From Torreya grandis (lineage: Eukaryota > Streptophyta > Pinopsida > Cupressales > Taxaceae): 64,000 nucleotides of DNA. Of the stretch, positions 20,841 through 33,465 are shown piece by piece (position 1 is the stretch's first letter; each line of letters begins with the position of its first letter). The stretch spans positions 3,168,501 through 3,232,500 of the forward strand of contig JARHVA010000397.1 in assembly GCA_037957365.1 (NCBI GenBank), written 5' to 3'. The position numbers and the translations under genes are program-made. Below the pieces are notes generated by a model that searched no databases, had not been told where the DNA came from, and was given only the letters and a program-made list of their open reading frames with translations.

Positions 20841-22980
20841 CACATCCATTCCCTCATGCTTCACAATCATGAATGATTATTTTGTTTGATACAAGACACC
20901 ATGATAGGGAGTATCCCATGAGACTCATTGGTTAGTATCATTTCTTCTCAATTTTTCTTGTACATAGTTTGTTTTTGCTTACTTGTACATAGTTTCTCAG
21001 TATTTATTATACATAGTCTTCTCATGATTGATTGTACATAGCTTATTTCAAAAATCTAAAAACATCCAAATAATTCAAAATAATAAAAAAAATTGATTAT
21101 ATGCATCATCCATGCTTTACATTACTACTATTAGGCTAGGACTTATATATGATGTTCCATGCTATTGTATGTCAATTTATCTACATTACCATGCTTCACT
21201 TGATCTCCTTTGAGTGTGTGCAATGACATCTAGCTACTTGATTAATTTACTCTACTCATTGAGGGGGTATCTTACATCTACATTTGAGACACACTTTGAA
21301 ATACATACCCACTGGGGGTATCTTCTACATGACTACACCATCCAAGTTATATCATTCCTACACTACACACTCCAAGTTATCATGATGATGTACATTAATT
21401 ACTAGATTACACAAATTACTATAATAAAATTTCACTAGTATCTAGAACTTGTGTATCTCTTGGTATGTACCTAGTCTTGTACTAAACATTTCTTGCATAC
21501 TTTCACTCTTGCTTTGATTAGTTAGATGTGATTCTATCTTTCCAATTATTACATGATTTCTATTTTTGCTTAACATATATTTTTGAATTGCATTTCTAGT
21601 TCATGCTTATCTCTTGTATGTGCCTTAGGACTTTTGCCAATGTCTATCTTTTATTCATATGTGTGCCTTAAGAAATTTGCCAATGTCCTTTACCTGTACT
21701 CTTCTATGTTATTGTGGATTCTATGCCAACTTACTTGTTTCAATTGTATGTGTATGTGGAATTTGAACATGCCTTGTATGCTTAGTTTTCATTTTGAGTG
21801 ACATGTGCCCATGTCCCTTGATTGATTTCCCCCTTGGCCACTCTTGTATGCTTATTTATTGATTAATTTTCCTATTTGTAATGACATGACCTATATCATG
21901 AATTTCATTGCTTTTTTTGATGCCATGATGGAAATCATGCTCCATCCCTCCTTGTTAACAAATAAAAACTAACACTTTCAATTATAGTTTAGTATATTTC
22001 ACATGTTATTACATTATTATATCTATCTAGGCATACCCCTATTAATCTAATAATCTCTCAATATAAACCTTGCTATATCTCAAGATATCTTGTCAATTAT
22101 CATTGCTATGTCATATCTATACAACATAACATATTTTTAAGGCTCTTTCTTCTGATGGCATTCATTGCAACATCTTCATTCCTACCCTCAGAAGATGGGG
22201 AAATAAACAAGGGTTTTTTCACAAATATTATATCTCTTAATAGTTGAAAAAGTATTTTTAGAACACTAAAAATACAATCCATACATTAGATGAGGTAGAC
22301 AATAGAGAATCCAAAATAGTTACCAAATTTGGCCCTAGAAAATAGTGCCAAAGTTGGACTACAGTACCAGATAGTAGGGTGTCCTATTTTTGGCATTCCT
22401 ATCTAGAGAATAGAAAAATTAGTTTTCTATAAATAGATAGAGAAGTGAGTTCAGTCATAGGTTTGTTAACTCAGTATAATTTAGACTCAACATGTTTTAA
22501 TACAATTTTTGCTCATAGAATCTAGATATGGGGAGCACCATGCATGACATGATGGCACTAGTTTTAGATTAGGTAGTTGATATAAATTCTAGATCATAAT
22601 CCATGTTCTAAACACCAGTGATTAGGGGTAATGTGAGTGGCACATTGATCCTCCCCTTTTTATGAGTTTAGTTTATTTTCTAAGCATTTCTTAGCAGTTG
22701 TGTGCCTTACTCCATCTACAGGTGGTTGGTATCTTTTTTCAAGTTTTAATTTCTTACAAGCTTAACTTTCTAAGTACCTAAGTTCCCAACTTGGCTTCCA
22801 CATAAGCCTATTCCACTAGTTGCATAGTGGATTTCATACAAGTCTAATCTCTATCTTTTAAAACGGCCAAGAGTGGCCTAGTTTCCAGCATACATTCAGA
22901 TATTCATGCCAACATTGTTAGATCATAATGCATTCATGGGATTTAAGAGACATCTCATATGACATCTATTTTATATTGAT
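20841..22980 (+). other. Non-coding interior of element II where pol would be expected
   Basis: About 2.1 kb with no RT, RNase H or integrase motif on either strand. Short ORFs at 21214-21405 and 21583-21801 are rich in Cys, Leu and Tyr and look like chance. A 3' repeat block follows. Confidence 0.5.
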
Positions 22981-22984
22981 ATTA

Positions 22985-23430
22985 CTTAATAGCTTTAATT
23001 CATGGCAAAAATATGGAGATAAAGGACTAACTGGCCTTTGTATTCTTGAGCCACTTATTCAGAGGGATTAAACACACAATCCAAACATCAATTGACATAT
23101 GCATGATTCATTAGCTTCACTTAGTAGGAAATGATAGAGCTAAAGGACTAGGTAGCCTTTATATTCTTGAGCCACCTATTTAGAGGGATTGAACACATAT
23201 TTGAAACACTGATCATCACATGTATGACCACCTAGCTTTACTTAGAAGGAAATAATGGAGCCAAAGGTCTAGCTAACCTTTATATTATTGAGCCACCTAT
23301 TTAGAGGGATTAGACACATAATACAAACATTGATTGAAACATGCATGATTCATTAGCTGCACTTACTTGGAAATGATGGAGCTAAAGGGCCTACCTTTGC
23401 ATTCTTGAGCCACTTCTAGGGAATTGAGCA
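22985..23430 (+). repeat. 121-bp tandem repeat, about four units, in the 3' region of element II
   Basis: The marker TTGAGCCAC recurs at 23046, 23167, 23288 and 23405, giving periods of 121, 121 and 117 bp. Each unit also holds GGAGCTAAAGGACTAG-like, TTTAGAGGGATT and ATGCATGATTCATTAGC-like blocks. Confidence 0.85.
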
Positions 23431-23769
23431 CTCAGCTTCATTTATAGTATTGATTTTTGTATAGCACACACCCAACACAATCTAGCATCACAATAGGTTT
23501 TATATTGGTTCACATACCTAATTAGGTGTATTCATTCCTTTCTCTTCCTCTCTATCTTACCCATCTTTTATACATTCTTATTTTAGATATAGCATATCTA
23601 GTAAGGACTGATCTACTCTATGTTTTTCATTGAAAATTCAAACTTCACATTGTGCTCTCTCTACGTACATCCAACATCACATAGATTTTTGAGCTTCACC
23701 TTTATAGGTAAGTTCAGATATGGTTTCTATTTTTTCCTTTATCCTATAATTTCACTTTGTTACATCACT

Positions 23770-23788
23770 AAAATAAAATGGGGGTAAA
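23770..23788 (+). other. Polypurine tract of element II
   Basis: AAAATAAAATGGGGGTAAA lies directly before the TGTAGT start of the 3' LTR. Confidence 0.8.
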
Positions 23789-24997
23789 TGTAGTCATATA
23801 AAATGTGAAATTTGGTAACTTGAGTGTGGTTAATAACGCCCAATTCATAAGTCCATCTTGTTTACTCTCATGAACCTCGTAGACATGTTTTCACTAATTC
23901 TTAGTCATTCATCATATCCCAAACTAAACCTTTGTAGACTCAAATTTATATTTCCATGCTTAATCTATCCCCCAAATTCCCATCATCTAAGGATAATAGT
24001 GCCCAAACATAGACTGTAGTACTAAAACATAAGATATCATATTTCTAGCACTATTATCTAAGTGTATTTTGGATTCTAATGATCATATAATTTCAAATCC
24101 TTATCCTAATTCATGTCATCATAGCATGAATTAATTTAACCAATGATCCTTAAATCCCCTATAAAAGGCCATTCAAAGTCTATTTAGAAGGATTGACACT
24201 CATTTACAAGAGAGAATCAAGAATATAAGCAAGACCACTCAAGCACTTTTCCCTATTCTCTACATATAGCCATCCAATATCATTTCAAGCTTATTCAAAC
24301 CTTTACACTAGTCTTTAGTCATTTCAAGTATACCCAATTTCACATTTACTTTAATTTTCATCACACTATTATACCAATCACTTTAATGGGAGAACTACAT
24401 ATAGCTTGATCCCTCCTCAAAGTATTGGTATGTAGGCAGCGTGCCCACACACAAGGTGTGAAGTGCATCTAGCATATCCTTTACACACTAACCCATCTTC
24501 TCCTTTCTCTAAATTTTACATTGAAGTTAACGCATAAAGAATACCTAGGGTATTGATGACTAAATCAAGTACAAAATGAGATCCATGGACTTTTATGCTT
24601 AGATATTTCACAAGTAGGGTCACATAGACTTGGTGCATAAAACCCAAAAAGATTAGATCACTAAGACAACAACACCGAGATAGGACTATAACACTAGAAC
24701 CTATGGTGTGTTACTTTTAGTGCTCCTATCCAATCAAGAAACTAACTCTAGATTCTTATTTATGATAGTCTCTCAAGACTACACACAAATTTTTAGACCC
24801 TATCTCATTTGAAATAACACAAAATCAGAGAAGTTTAATTTTCTCTCTCTCACTAATATTTTTTAAAAATACCTAACTATAGTAAAATTTCACAAATTTA
24901 TAGTCTAATTATTTTACATTATTTACTAATTTTATCTACTCAGACCCATTTATTATTTAGTAATTAAACATCTAATTTCCTAAAAAATAATAAATCA
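23789..24997 (+). repeat. 3' LTR of element II
   Basis: It aligns with 17471-18673. It keeps a clear TATA box (TATAAAA at 24160-24166) and, about 225 bp downstream, the shared core module (24387-24445). The core is therefore probably in the transcribed leader rather than in the promoter. It ends AAATCA before the TAAGC flank. Confidence 0.88.
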
Positions 24998-27900
24998 TAA
25001 GCACAAAAGCTAGACTTGAAATAAAAGTGATATTTAATCTAACAAATCTGAAACACTTTGGCATAAAATAGGTATTTGAATTTATACATGAACTTGGTCA
25101 ATTTGGTTGAGGCATAAACAAAATCCACTTGAAGATAGACTATTTTCTCCGAAATCTAAGCACAAATAATGGTTTTCAAATTTTGGGTAAAGTATTAACA
25201 TAATCTTACACAACCCAAAATAGAAAAGATCTATGTCTAGGCCCAAATTAGATAAGGCATAAATGGAAATAATTGAATTTTTGGATTTTAACTTGTTAAG
25301 GTTAATTAAAAACTCAACTTAGGAAAACTAGGCTTCTTTGATCACTAAGCTAGACAAAGGTGAATGGCATAATGGTACTAGACAAAGACCCAAAAGGTAC
25401 ATGTAGATTGGTTCAAATCTTGGACTCTAGGTGAAACAAATATATGAAATGATTAAAGTAGCATAATATAATAATTTCTCTCTAAAGGTATTATTTATGG
25501 TTTGTTTCAAGACTCCAACGCACAAAACTTGAAATGATTTGGGTAGCGTAACATTACCCATTTCAATCAAGTGACACACACAATAATTTTGACAAAAAAA
25601 TTTAAGGTCAAGGTGTGGTATCAAATGGATGGCATAATGCCTCCTCAAAAAATGGATTGATGTGGATATAAAAATCATTTTGATGTGACATTAATAAACA
25701 AATGTTTTAGACTCAAAGACCAAACAAGTAAAGGAAAAAGACTGAATTCAACTAAGTAAATCATCCTAAGCCCTAAACTACTAAGATTTATTTGTATTGA
25801 TAAAATCCATCTATATACATGTTCTTGGGAGGATTTTAAATGTTAATCCAAAAATAAAAGTCAATTAAGTAGTAGGATTTTTACACCCCCTTCTCCCAAT
25901 ATTTTTTATGGTGACATGGACCTTTGAGCTACTTTTTCTGCATCAACATTATATCTATGATAAGTTGGGTTATTCTAAAACTTAAATTTTTGACCATTTA
26001 TATGATCCCAAGTGTGATTAACACTAGAGACTCCTCACATCAATTAATTTCATATCGATTAACTTACTATGTAAGGGTCTATTCCATTGTATAGAAATCC
26101 ATATGTGTAATACTTAGTGGAATCTCCTAATTAACCAGAACTGACTCATATTTTCATTATAAAATGAGAGGTTAGTTTCTTAACCCCCTATATCTCATAG
26201 TATACATGACCTAATTTATATACCCTACCATGGAATAGGGTTGAAACAATTCTAGGAGATGAAACTATGGGTCAAAGATTCCATAAAGAACTTGTGAAGG
26301 AGCTATGGACTCCACCTCATAAGGAAAATTGCATAAAATAAATTACCAAGTGAAAATACTTTAGAGGTTGTATTTAGATCACCCAAACCATATGTGTTTT
26401 TGGGGAGAGCCTAGACAACATTCTTTTCATGCCTTGGACAAAGGTAAAAAATGCAAGGAAGAAGTGCTTTTGGTCACCCAAGTTGCCTAAAGGGGATGAG
26501 GGGAGAGCATACATATTTTATTCATTTTTAAAAAACACACACAAGTATATAAAACACACTTTTAAGAATTTGAAATCTAAGTGAGTGTTAATTTTATGCA
26601 CCAAATGAAGTGTTGATTAAGTTTTTGGCCCCTTGGCTTAATTGCACATCTGTAAAACTTTCAAAAAATGATTAACATAAACATATAAGTTCCTTTTTAA
26701 GCACTAAAAATAAATTTTCAAGACTTAACTATTCCTTTTAGGCACCAAAATGAAGTTTTTAAGAATTAAAAATGTTTAAATTTGGCACTTTTCCATGCAT
26801 GACCTACAAATGTTAGAGGGTTTTTGAGATTTTTGAAATATTTATGCAACTTTAAGGTTAAAAGATAGCATATTCTAAATATTTAGAAGAAAACATGTGG
26901 TTTACAAAAAAATCATAAAAAATGGAGTCTGGGTGACCCTAAACAAAGCTCTAAAAGATGGCTTATCAGTCTCTAGTATACACACAGTGCAAAAATACAA
27001 TTGCAAGTGAAAAAATGCAACTAATAGGGTATTATGGTGATTTTTCAAGTTTAAGTATTGTAAATTAACCAAAAAATTATAGTGACCACTAATTGCTAAG
27101 ATGTAAAATCACTAATGGTTATGCTATATTATGATTCTCAAAATCATGGTATCATGATATCACAATTCTCAAAATCATGGTATTGGAATATCATGACTTT
27201 CAAAGTCATGATATTGTAATATCACAAATAAATCACTAAAATCATAAAATAGTTAGCATAAAATTAATATTTAGGTGCAAAACCATGAAAATAGAGGCAA
27301 AACTGCAACTATGTGAGTTGTGATATTGTAGTCCTAAGAACAAAATCATGATTATACATGGAAACCTCACAACTTACAGAAAAATGTCCCTTAGCTTTAA
27401 TTTTTCACCTATTTTGGTTAGCAAGATCAAATTTTGACATGAAAATCATTAGGGGAGTGTTATAAAAGGCTTTAAGAGTAACTTTGTGGGGTGCATGTCC
27501 CACCAAGCATGCCATTTATGATCCATGGGAATTTGATAAAGAGAGGAGGTTAGTCTTGTGTTAGTCCATAAAATAACAAAATGAACACACTAAAATATCT
27601 ATCTTAGATCATGGGCGATCTTAATGAACAAAACCAAATGGAAAAACATAACTAAAATAAAACAGACAAACAATCTCTTACCTTCTTTGAAATATCCAAA
27701 TGATTCATTATGTGGCTTGCTTGGTTTGTGGTCAAAGAGTCTTTCACAATGGAGTTTGTGTATCTCCTTCTCTCCTTGGCACCATGGATTGATGTTGGCT
27801 TGATGTGTCTTATGCTTTCTTGGCTCAATATTTTGGCATTATAACATTATTTATGTGAATCATGCTAGAAAACATACATTATAACTCTACAATTTTCAAG

Positions 27901-28531
27901 CTTAGAATTCAATAAGCAAGGACTTGAATTATAGGTTTAAGAACTAACCCCAACCCAAGGTGAGTAAAAGTGTATTTTAAACATTGAATGGGTTTAAAAC
28001 TAACCTAGGTGATTAAAATATAACCCTATTAGAGTTAAATGGTGTCAATTACTCATTATTTTCAATGAATAGGTATGGGTCTCCAAAATTAGATATTTTG
28101 AGATATTTTCCAAAGGCTTGACAACTCACAAATGTCATGATGAAAGGATAGGATATTTTTGAATTTAATTTTTTAGTAATTAATTAATTGCACATGGAGA
28201 ATTAAACTAAGCCTTTAATAATTAATTTTTATTAGCCATTTATCTCTTTCAATATTTGATTTAAGTTTATGTGTACCACTTAATAGGTCCATAGGTCAAA
28301 TTGACTATTGTGATGCCACATGATGGTTAAGGATGAATTTGTGATAGGTTATGATTGTATACAATAAGATACCCTAATTAGGGATGTATGAATGTGATTC
28401 TAAGCTTTGATGAATGATGTAAAATCAAATTTAAGACATTTAGTGATTCCTAGGCTTAATTTGCAATGGTTGGTAGGAATTGGTCCAAAATCTAGTAAAA
28501 AGCCAATTGTGGCTAGTTTTAGGTGTCTATA
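24998..28531 (-). repeat. 5' leader and 5' LTR of element I (inner boundary uncertain)
   Basis: The right edge is fixed by the match of 28376-28531 to 1-154. The inner edge is not certain: a site reading CATTTGGTGCA on the minus strand near 26597-26607 resembles the primer-site junction of elements II and III, which would make the LTR about 1.9 kb. A second, similar site near 26744 makes this ambiguous. No coding motif is seen. The open stretch 25427-25678 on the minus strand has no recognisable domain. A 29-nt palindrome lies at 27187-27215. Confidence 0.5.
27187..27215. repeat. Perfect 14-bp inverted repeat with one-base centre
   Basis: The arm AATATCATGACTTT is followed by C and its exact reverse complement. 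The surroundings (27125-27225) hold further AAAATCATGGTAT and ATCATGATAT blocks, so this is the best-preserved part of a palindrome-rich patch in the LTR or leader of element I. Confidence 0.8.
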
Positions 28532-29142
28532 GTCCAGAATCTATCAAGAATCATTTTAACAATTTAAATATTCCTTTCAATTTTTGTTTTCATAATAATT
28601 TTCCTTCTATGTGATTCTACCACTTTAACTTACACTAATTCCCAACTCAAATTTGTCTCTTTCCAAAACTTATCCTTTTGAAACAAGTGTCACATGAGAA
28701 TAAATAGGTCTAATTGAATTAGGTACTTATGTGGAATCTATATTAACTCAAAAAACTATTCCATAAGATTTTTTTTTTCAAAAAAAGAAACCTAACTACT
28801 CATCATTATCTCAATGGAACATGCATTAACAATATGCAACTTTGTCATGTGCCCTCCCTTTCTTACAAAGGTTTTAGTGGAATGAGTATGTAAATATCTC
28901 ATATCAATAGATTAAACATTAGAAATGTTTCCATTTTACCTTCATATAACATTTATTCTTTCTAAAAACCCTTTATTTCAACCTTCTATGCATAGATCTA
29001 GTATTTTATCCTTTCTGTCATGTTTATCCCTTGTGTGAATAATAATTTAGATTTAAATAAAATTTTGTCTTAATTCATCCAAGCTTCCAATTCCTTGACC
29101 ATTCCATACCTAAAATGGCACACATATAATAACTTTAAAAAA
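28532..29142. other. Sequence between elements I and III
   Basis: AT-rich, with no coding motif or recognisable repeat edge seen. It is the left flank into which element III inserted. Confidence 0.4.
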
Positions 29143-30488
29143 TGTGAATATGTCTACCCCTTTTTGTAATTTGATGATGAGGGGTAGAATAACCTAATAA
29201 AATAAATGTCTAAGATTTTCTAAAATTAAACCAATTATATAATTTAAATTCACAATATTATGATACAGTGTTTAATTATGAAAGTATGTTAAATATAAGA
29301 AGTACAATAATAAATAATAATTTGAGTGTAACAAAATGAAAAATAAAAAATAATTATTTTATTTACTAATGTGTAGGTGGATATAGCATATGCAGGTATA
29401 GGAGATGACACGATGATGTTCCCCAATGATTTTTCAAATTTTGAATATTTACTTTATGTCATCCTAGACACTACCATTAGGATTTAGACACTAGCATCAA
29501 TGGTCTTGTCCTAAATTCAACATTTATGTCAAGTATATAATATAAGTCATTTTACATAAATACTTATTGAGGATTTTAGGGTTCACTATATCCTTGTAAA
29601 TTACCAACTCAAATCACATGCATGGGTTTTGGATATCACTCTTTTTCTCAAAACCCTAGGCCCTCCAACTTAGGCATGTCACCTTGAAAAAATGGGTTTA
29701 GTGGGATCAAGTGAATTTTATTTAACATAAAATAAACCTATGTTAATGATTGATACCTACATATCCATATAATCCAAACAGGGTCTTGGGCCAATGCATA
29801 TATCCCCCTTATGTGGGCTTGTGTGTGAATAATTATGCAATATGTAGTATACGATTGCATGTAGTGATCTATCATTTAAATTGATAAATAATGCTCATGG
29901 AATAGTATTTTAATGATTCACAAATATAATAGTACTACTCCTATGAATAATTTGTAAATAGGAAAGAATAGGAAAAAGGAACTTAGTTTTATAAATGATT
30001 AAGATGAGCTTGATAGGTGTTTGCTTTATAATTTCTATATGTGTCTTGATTTTTAGTGAATGACCTTTGATTTATATGTTTACCACACATTTTGAAATTA
30101 TCTCATGGTTGGGTTAATTAATACAAATAGGCTAAACCACAAATGTCAAAATATTTTCAAATTTGACAATTTTAAAGGTTTGAACACTAGCATCAACACT
30201 AGTATCCTAGTTTTAATGGAAATGTCTAAGAAGAATGAAATTTGATGAAGATATGTAACTTCTATAGTAGGATATCAATAAGGATTTGAGTATATTTTGT
30301 GTTACACATAATCTAGGTAATTAAAATAGTAGGTTAATATTATTGGATAAATAATTAGGCACATTGATAAGGTGAACATGAGCCTTTTAACATTGGTAAG
30401 GTCATGAAATAAATGGTTGAGCCATGAGTGATATTTATAAATTATAAAATATTAATTTATCATATATTATAAAATTTAAGTATCTACA
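29143..30488 (-). repeat. 3' LTR of element III
   Basis: It aligns with the split copy at 34850-35412 plus 41390-42145. On the minus strand it starts TGTAGATACTTAAAT. It keeps the uninterrupted version of the site where element V inserted in the other LTR (CAAGTGAATTTTA near 29709). Confidence 0.75.
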
Positions 30489-30502
30489 TCACCCCCTTTA
30501 AT
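30489..30502 (-). other. Polypurine tract of element III
   Basis: On the minus strand this reads GATTAAAGGGGGTGA just before the TGTAGATAC start of the LTR. Confidence 0.6.
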
Positions 30503-31030
30503 CTAGAAATGCATAAGAATGAAATTTTTATTTCAAATTAAATAAATATGTATCTTGGTGTGTATAACACACCTTATCTTTGTTTAAGACCTATTGAATT
30601 TTTAGTTTATATGTTACTTGAAACCAATATATTTTTATAGTGTAATTAGTGTATATAATCTAAAATTTTAATAATTTAAATACCCAAAATAAGAGAGATC
30701 AAGGAAGGAATACACTTGTATGTTGATTCAAACATGTTTCCCCTTGGTAGTTTTCTTTGGTAATGATTCTCCTTTGATAAGCATTATAAAATAAGGTTCA
30801 TAACTAAACCTTGGAAATGTGAAGAGGAAAATAGGAGGTTGATCATTCCCCTAATATGGTTCAAGGTTGAGTTGTGTCAAGGTCATCAATATCATAGAAT
30901 CTCAATCACACAACTCAATTATATATATAATTTATCCAATATATTCAATATCACCCATGTAAAGCACTACTCAAGGGATCCAAGTATTGTAGATATATGA
31001 AGGCTCAATTAGTACATATTGTAAGGTTAG

Positions 31031-31037
31031 CGTGCGT

Positions 31038-31115
<78 letters not shown>

Positions 31116-31131
31116 ATGTATGTATGTATAT
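31031..31131 (+). repeat. (CA)n microsatellite with alternating GC and GTAT flanks
   Basis: (CA)n runs from 31049 to 31113, preceded by CGTGCGTGTGCGCGCGCG and followed by a short (GTAT)n. The minus-strand ORF of repeated Cys-Val is an artefact. Confidence 0.97.
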
Positions 31132-31518
31132 AGTTTGAATATGTATCTATGATTTTGATGCATTTTCATGGAATATGCACCTTTAATGTGTCTCAAGCAT
31201 AAGTATCTATAAGCATGCAACCTTTCATATATAAATTATGTATAATATTTCTCATAAATATGAGCAACCTTGTCTCAACATTATAAATTAGTGCTAAATT
31301 CATAAGATTATGAGACAAGTGTATAAATGAATCATGTCAACTGTATCAAATTATTCCAATTATGTGTATATGGAATCATGTATCTATGAAATATCTCCAC
31401 TAATATTCCCCCCTTTTAATGTAAGGGGAGTAAAACTTGGTAGTCACCTTATCTCAAAAGGATAAGATAATCATGTCATATATGTATCGATAAATCATGT
31501 GGAAATGAATCATATAGT

Positions 31519-31662
<144 letters not shown>

Positions 31663-33451
31663 AAGGAATCTCACATTATAAAATCATAAAAATCCCTAAG
31701 ATGCATGATATGGATCATGAAAATGTCTATAAGTAATGATCATATGCTCAACAAAAAATTGATCACAATCACAAGATAACTCCATGTCATGTAAAATGGG
31801 TATAACTAGATTTCAGACAAGGGGTATGTTTATATGCTTCACACTCAATGGGAGGAAATATTAAAATGTTTACACACCCAAAAAAATACTCGAGGAACTA
31901 TGGCCAAAAAATAAGGAACATGTTAAAATGTTCCACAATCAAGATAAGGTAGAAAACAAAACATACACTTAAGTTATATATGTGAGAAGATGAATAGGTG
32001 AAATATAAATAACTAGCATAATCATATCATACTAGTCCCTACATACATGCATTAGCAAAATGTAATGTATGCTCATATATCATGGGTCTAGTGTGTGCAT
32101 GTATCACACTCAAGCACCATGAAACATATGTGTGTATATAGAGTAAAATAATAGTATATATAATAAAAATAAAGTAAAAAACATATGTCAAGGCTAGTAA
32201 ACATGTAAATGTTTATTAATTTTTTATTTTTTCTTTATTTGAATGTTTTTGTTTTTTTTTTTTTTTTTTGAATTTTTGCATAGTAGTATGATTGGAAAAT
32301 GTATTATTGACAAGGAAAAGTGATACTAAAAGACAAGAATATCATCAAGTATATTCCTTTGTGAGGGATCCATATCATATTTGTCATATATATATTATAT
32401 TTAATTACCACCGTCAGGTACCAAACTTTAATATCATCATCTCATTTTTTTTTAATGTCATTCTTATCTTATTTTTTTATCTAGATGTGAATAATTAACT
32501 TCCCCATATTTTTATGTTGGCATTTTTTATTTATATTTTTTTATAAATTTTTATTTAATAATATTTGTTTGGTTATCTTGAATTTTATTTTTCACCTTTT
32601 ATTCTATCTCTTTTTGTAACATTGCCTTTGCAATACATTGCTTTTGTAATTATTCTATTTCATTTTGTGCCTTTTGTAATTTTATTTTTTCATATTTATA
32701 TTTTTATAGAATTTATTTATATATATTTTCATTTTGAATCTTTTGTTTCTATATTATTTTCATTTACAAATCGTTTTCCTCTAAATTATTCTTTGGTAGC
32801 CATATTTGTTCTTTTTGCACTTGTGCCTTAGGAGATGAATGTATAATGTGAGTGGATGGATTGATTTATGTGTCTATTATATGATCAAAAATATAAATTA
32901 TACTTTTTATTTTATTATTTAAATCAAAATAATATATGTATGATTCACATACATTATATGATATGCATAATAGTAATTTGATCTCCTTATAGGATGTAGA
33001 GGGGGTAGTTTGATATAAAAAAATTATAAAAAATTCCCTTAGAATATCACTTGAATTCTTATTAACATTTTTTTATAAAATTTTAATCGATTATTGTATT
33101 TTAATTTGTTATGGATTCCAATCTTTAGATGAATTCATGTTTTGCATAAAATTTGTAGCTGAAGATTCAAACACATGTTAACACTAGCATATTTTGGATT
33201 TCACATGTATGTGATATAATTTTAAAATGATATGATATTTGGATTGAAATGATTTTTTAAATATTATATGATCCATACCATAGTGATGATTTTATATTTA
33301 ATGGATTCAAAATCAAAAACCCTAGATGTTTCAGATTCAATATGCACACTCACTCCATCTAGATGAAATGTGGGAATTAGATGGGTTTGAGGAAGGGTAA
33401 GTTGGTTACCTTATTTTTGTTAGTGGTATCAAGCTATGAGCCAACAACCTT

Positions 33452-33463
33452 GCTCTGATACCA
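33452..33463 (-). other. Primer binding site of a second Copia element (TGGTATCAGAGC)
   Basis: The minus strand gives a perfect tRNA-iMet-type primer site two bases after the LTR end at 33466. The internal sequence therefore lay to the left. Only a short leader with CTCATAGCTTGATACCAC-like sequence can be followed before recognisable Copia sequence is lost. Confidence 0.85.
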
Positions 33464-33465
33464 AC

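Larger units (their letters stand above)
17471..24997 (+). mobile_element. Element II: gag-bearing, pol-less gypsy-type LTR retrotransposon nested in element I
   Basis: Two direct repeats of about 1.2 kb (17471-18673 and 23789-24997) both start TGTAGT and end ATCA. A primer site follows the first and a polypurine tract precedes the second. The flanks read TAAGA before and TAAGC after, a probable target duplication with one mismatch. The 5.1-kb interior has a decayed gag but no RT, RNase H or integrase motif that I can find. LTR divergence is roughly 15-20% in the stretch compared by eye, so it is old. Confidence 0.85.
1..28531 (-). mobile_element. Element I: decayed Tat/Ogre-type Ty3/gypsy retrotransposon, left end outside window
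   Basis: Bases 1-154 and 28376-28531 are copies of one sequence in the same orientation, so they are the outer and inner ends of two LTRs. Between them, on the minus strand, come gag (about 17.06-14.2 kb), protease (13.3-12.9 kb), RT (11.6-10.7 kb), RNase H with tether (10.7-10.25 kb), a second RNase H (10.13-9.88 kb) and integrase (9.38-8.37 kb). That order, with the extra RNase H, is the Tat/Ogre arrangement. Removing the nested Copia (1447-7060) and element II (17471-24997) leaves about 15.4 kb plus the missing rest of the 3' LTR. Stops and frameshifts are scattered throughout, so it is dead. The nesting makes it the oldest element in this part of the window. Confidence 0.8.

Noticed and set aside
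26593..26755. Exact inner boundary of the element I 5' LTR
   Set aside because: Two similar candidate junctions occur (near 26597-26607 and 26744), and the partner LTR is cut by the window start, so neither can be confirmed.
32565..32831. Phe/Ile-rich membrane-like ORF
   Set aside because: Its composition follows from T-rich sequence. The opposite strand looks more protein-like (Lys/Gln/Glu-rich), though also broken.
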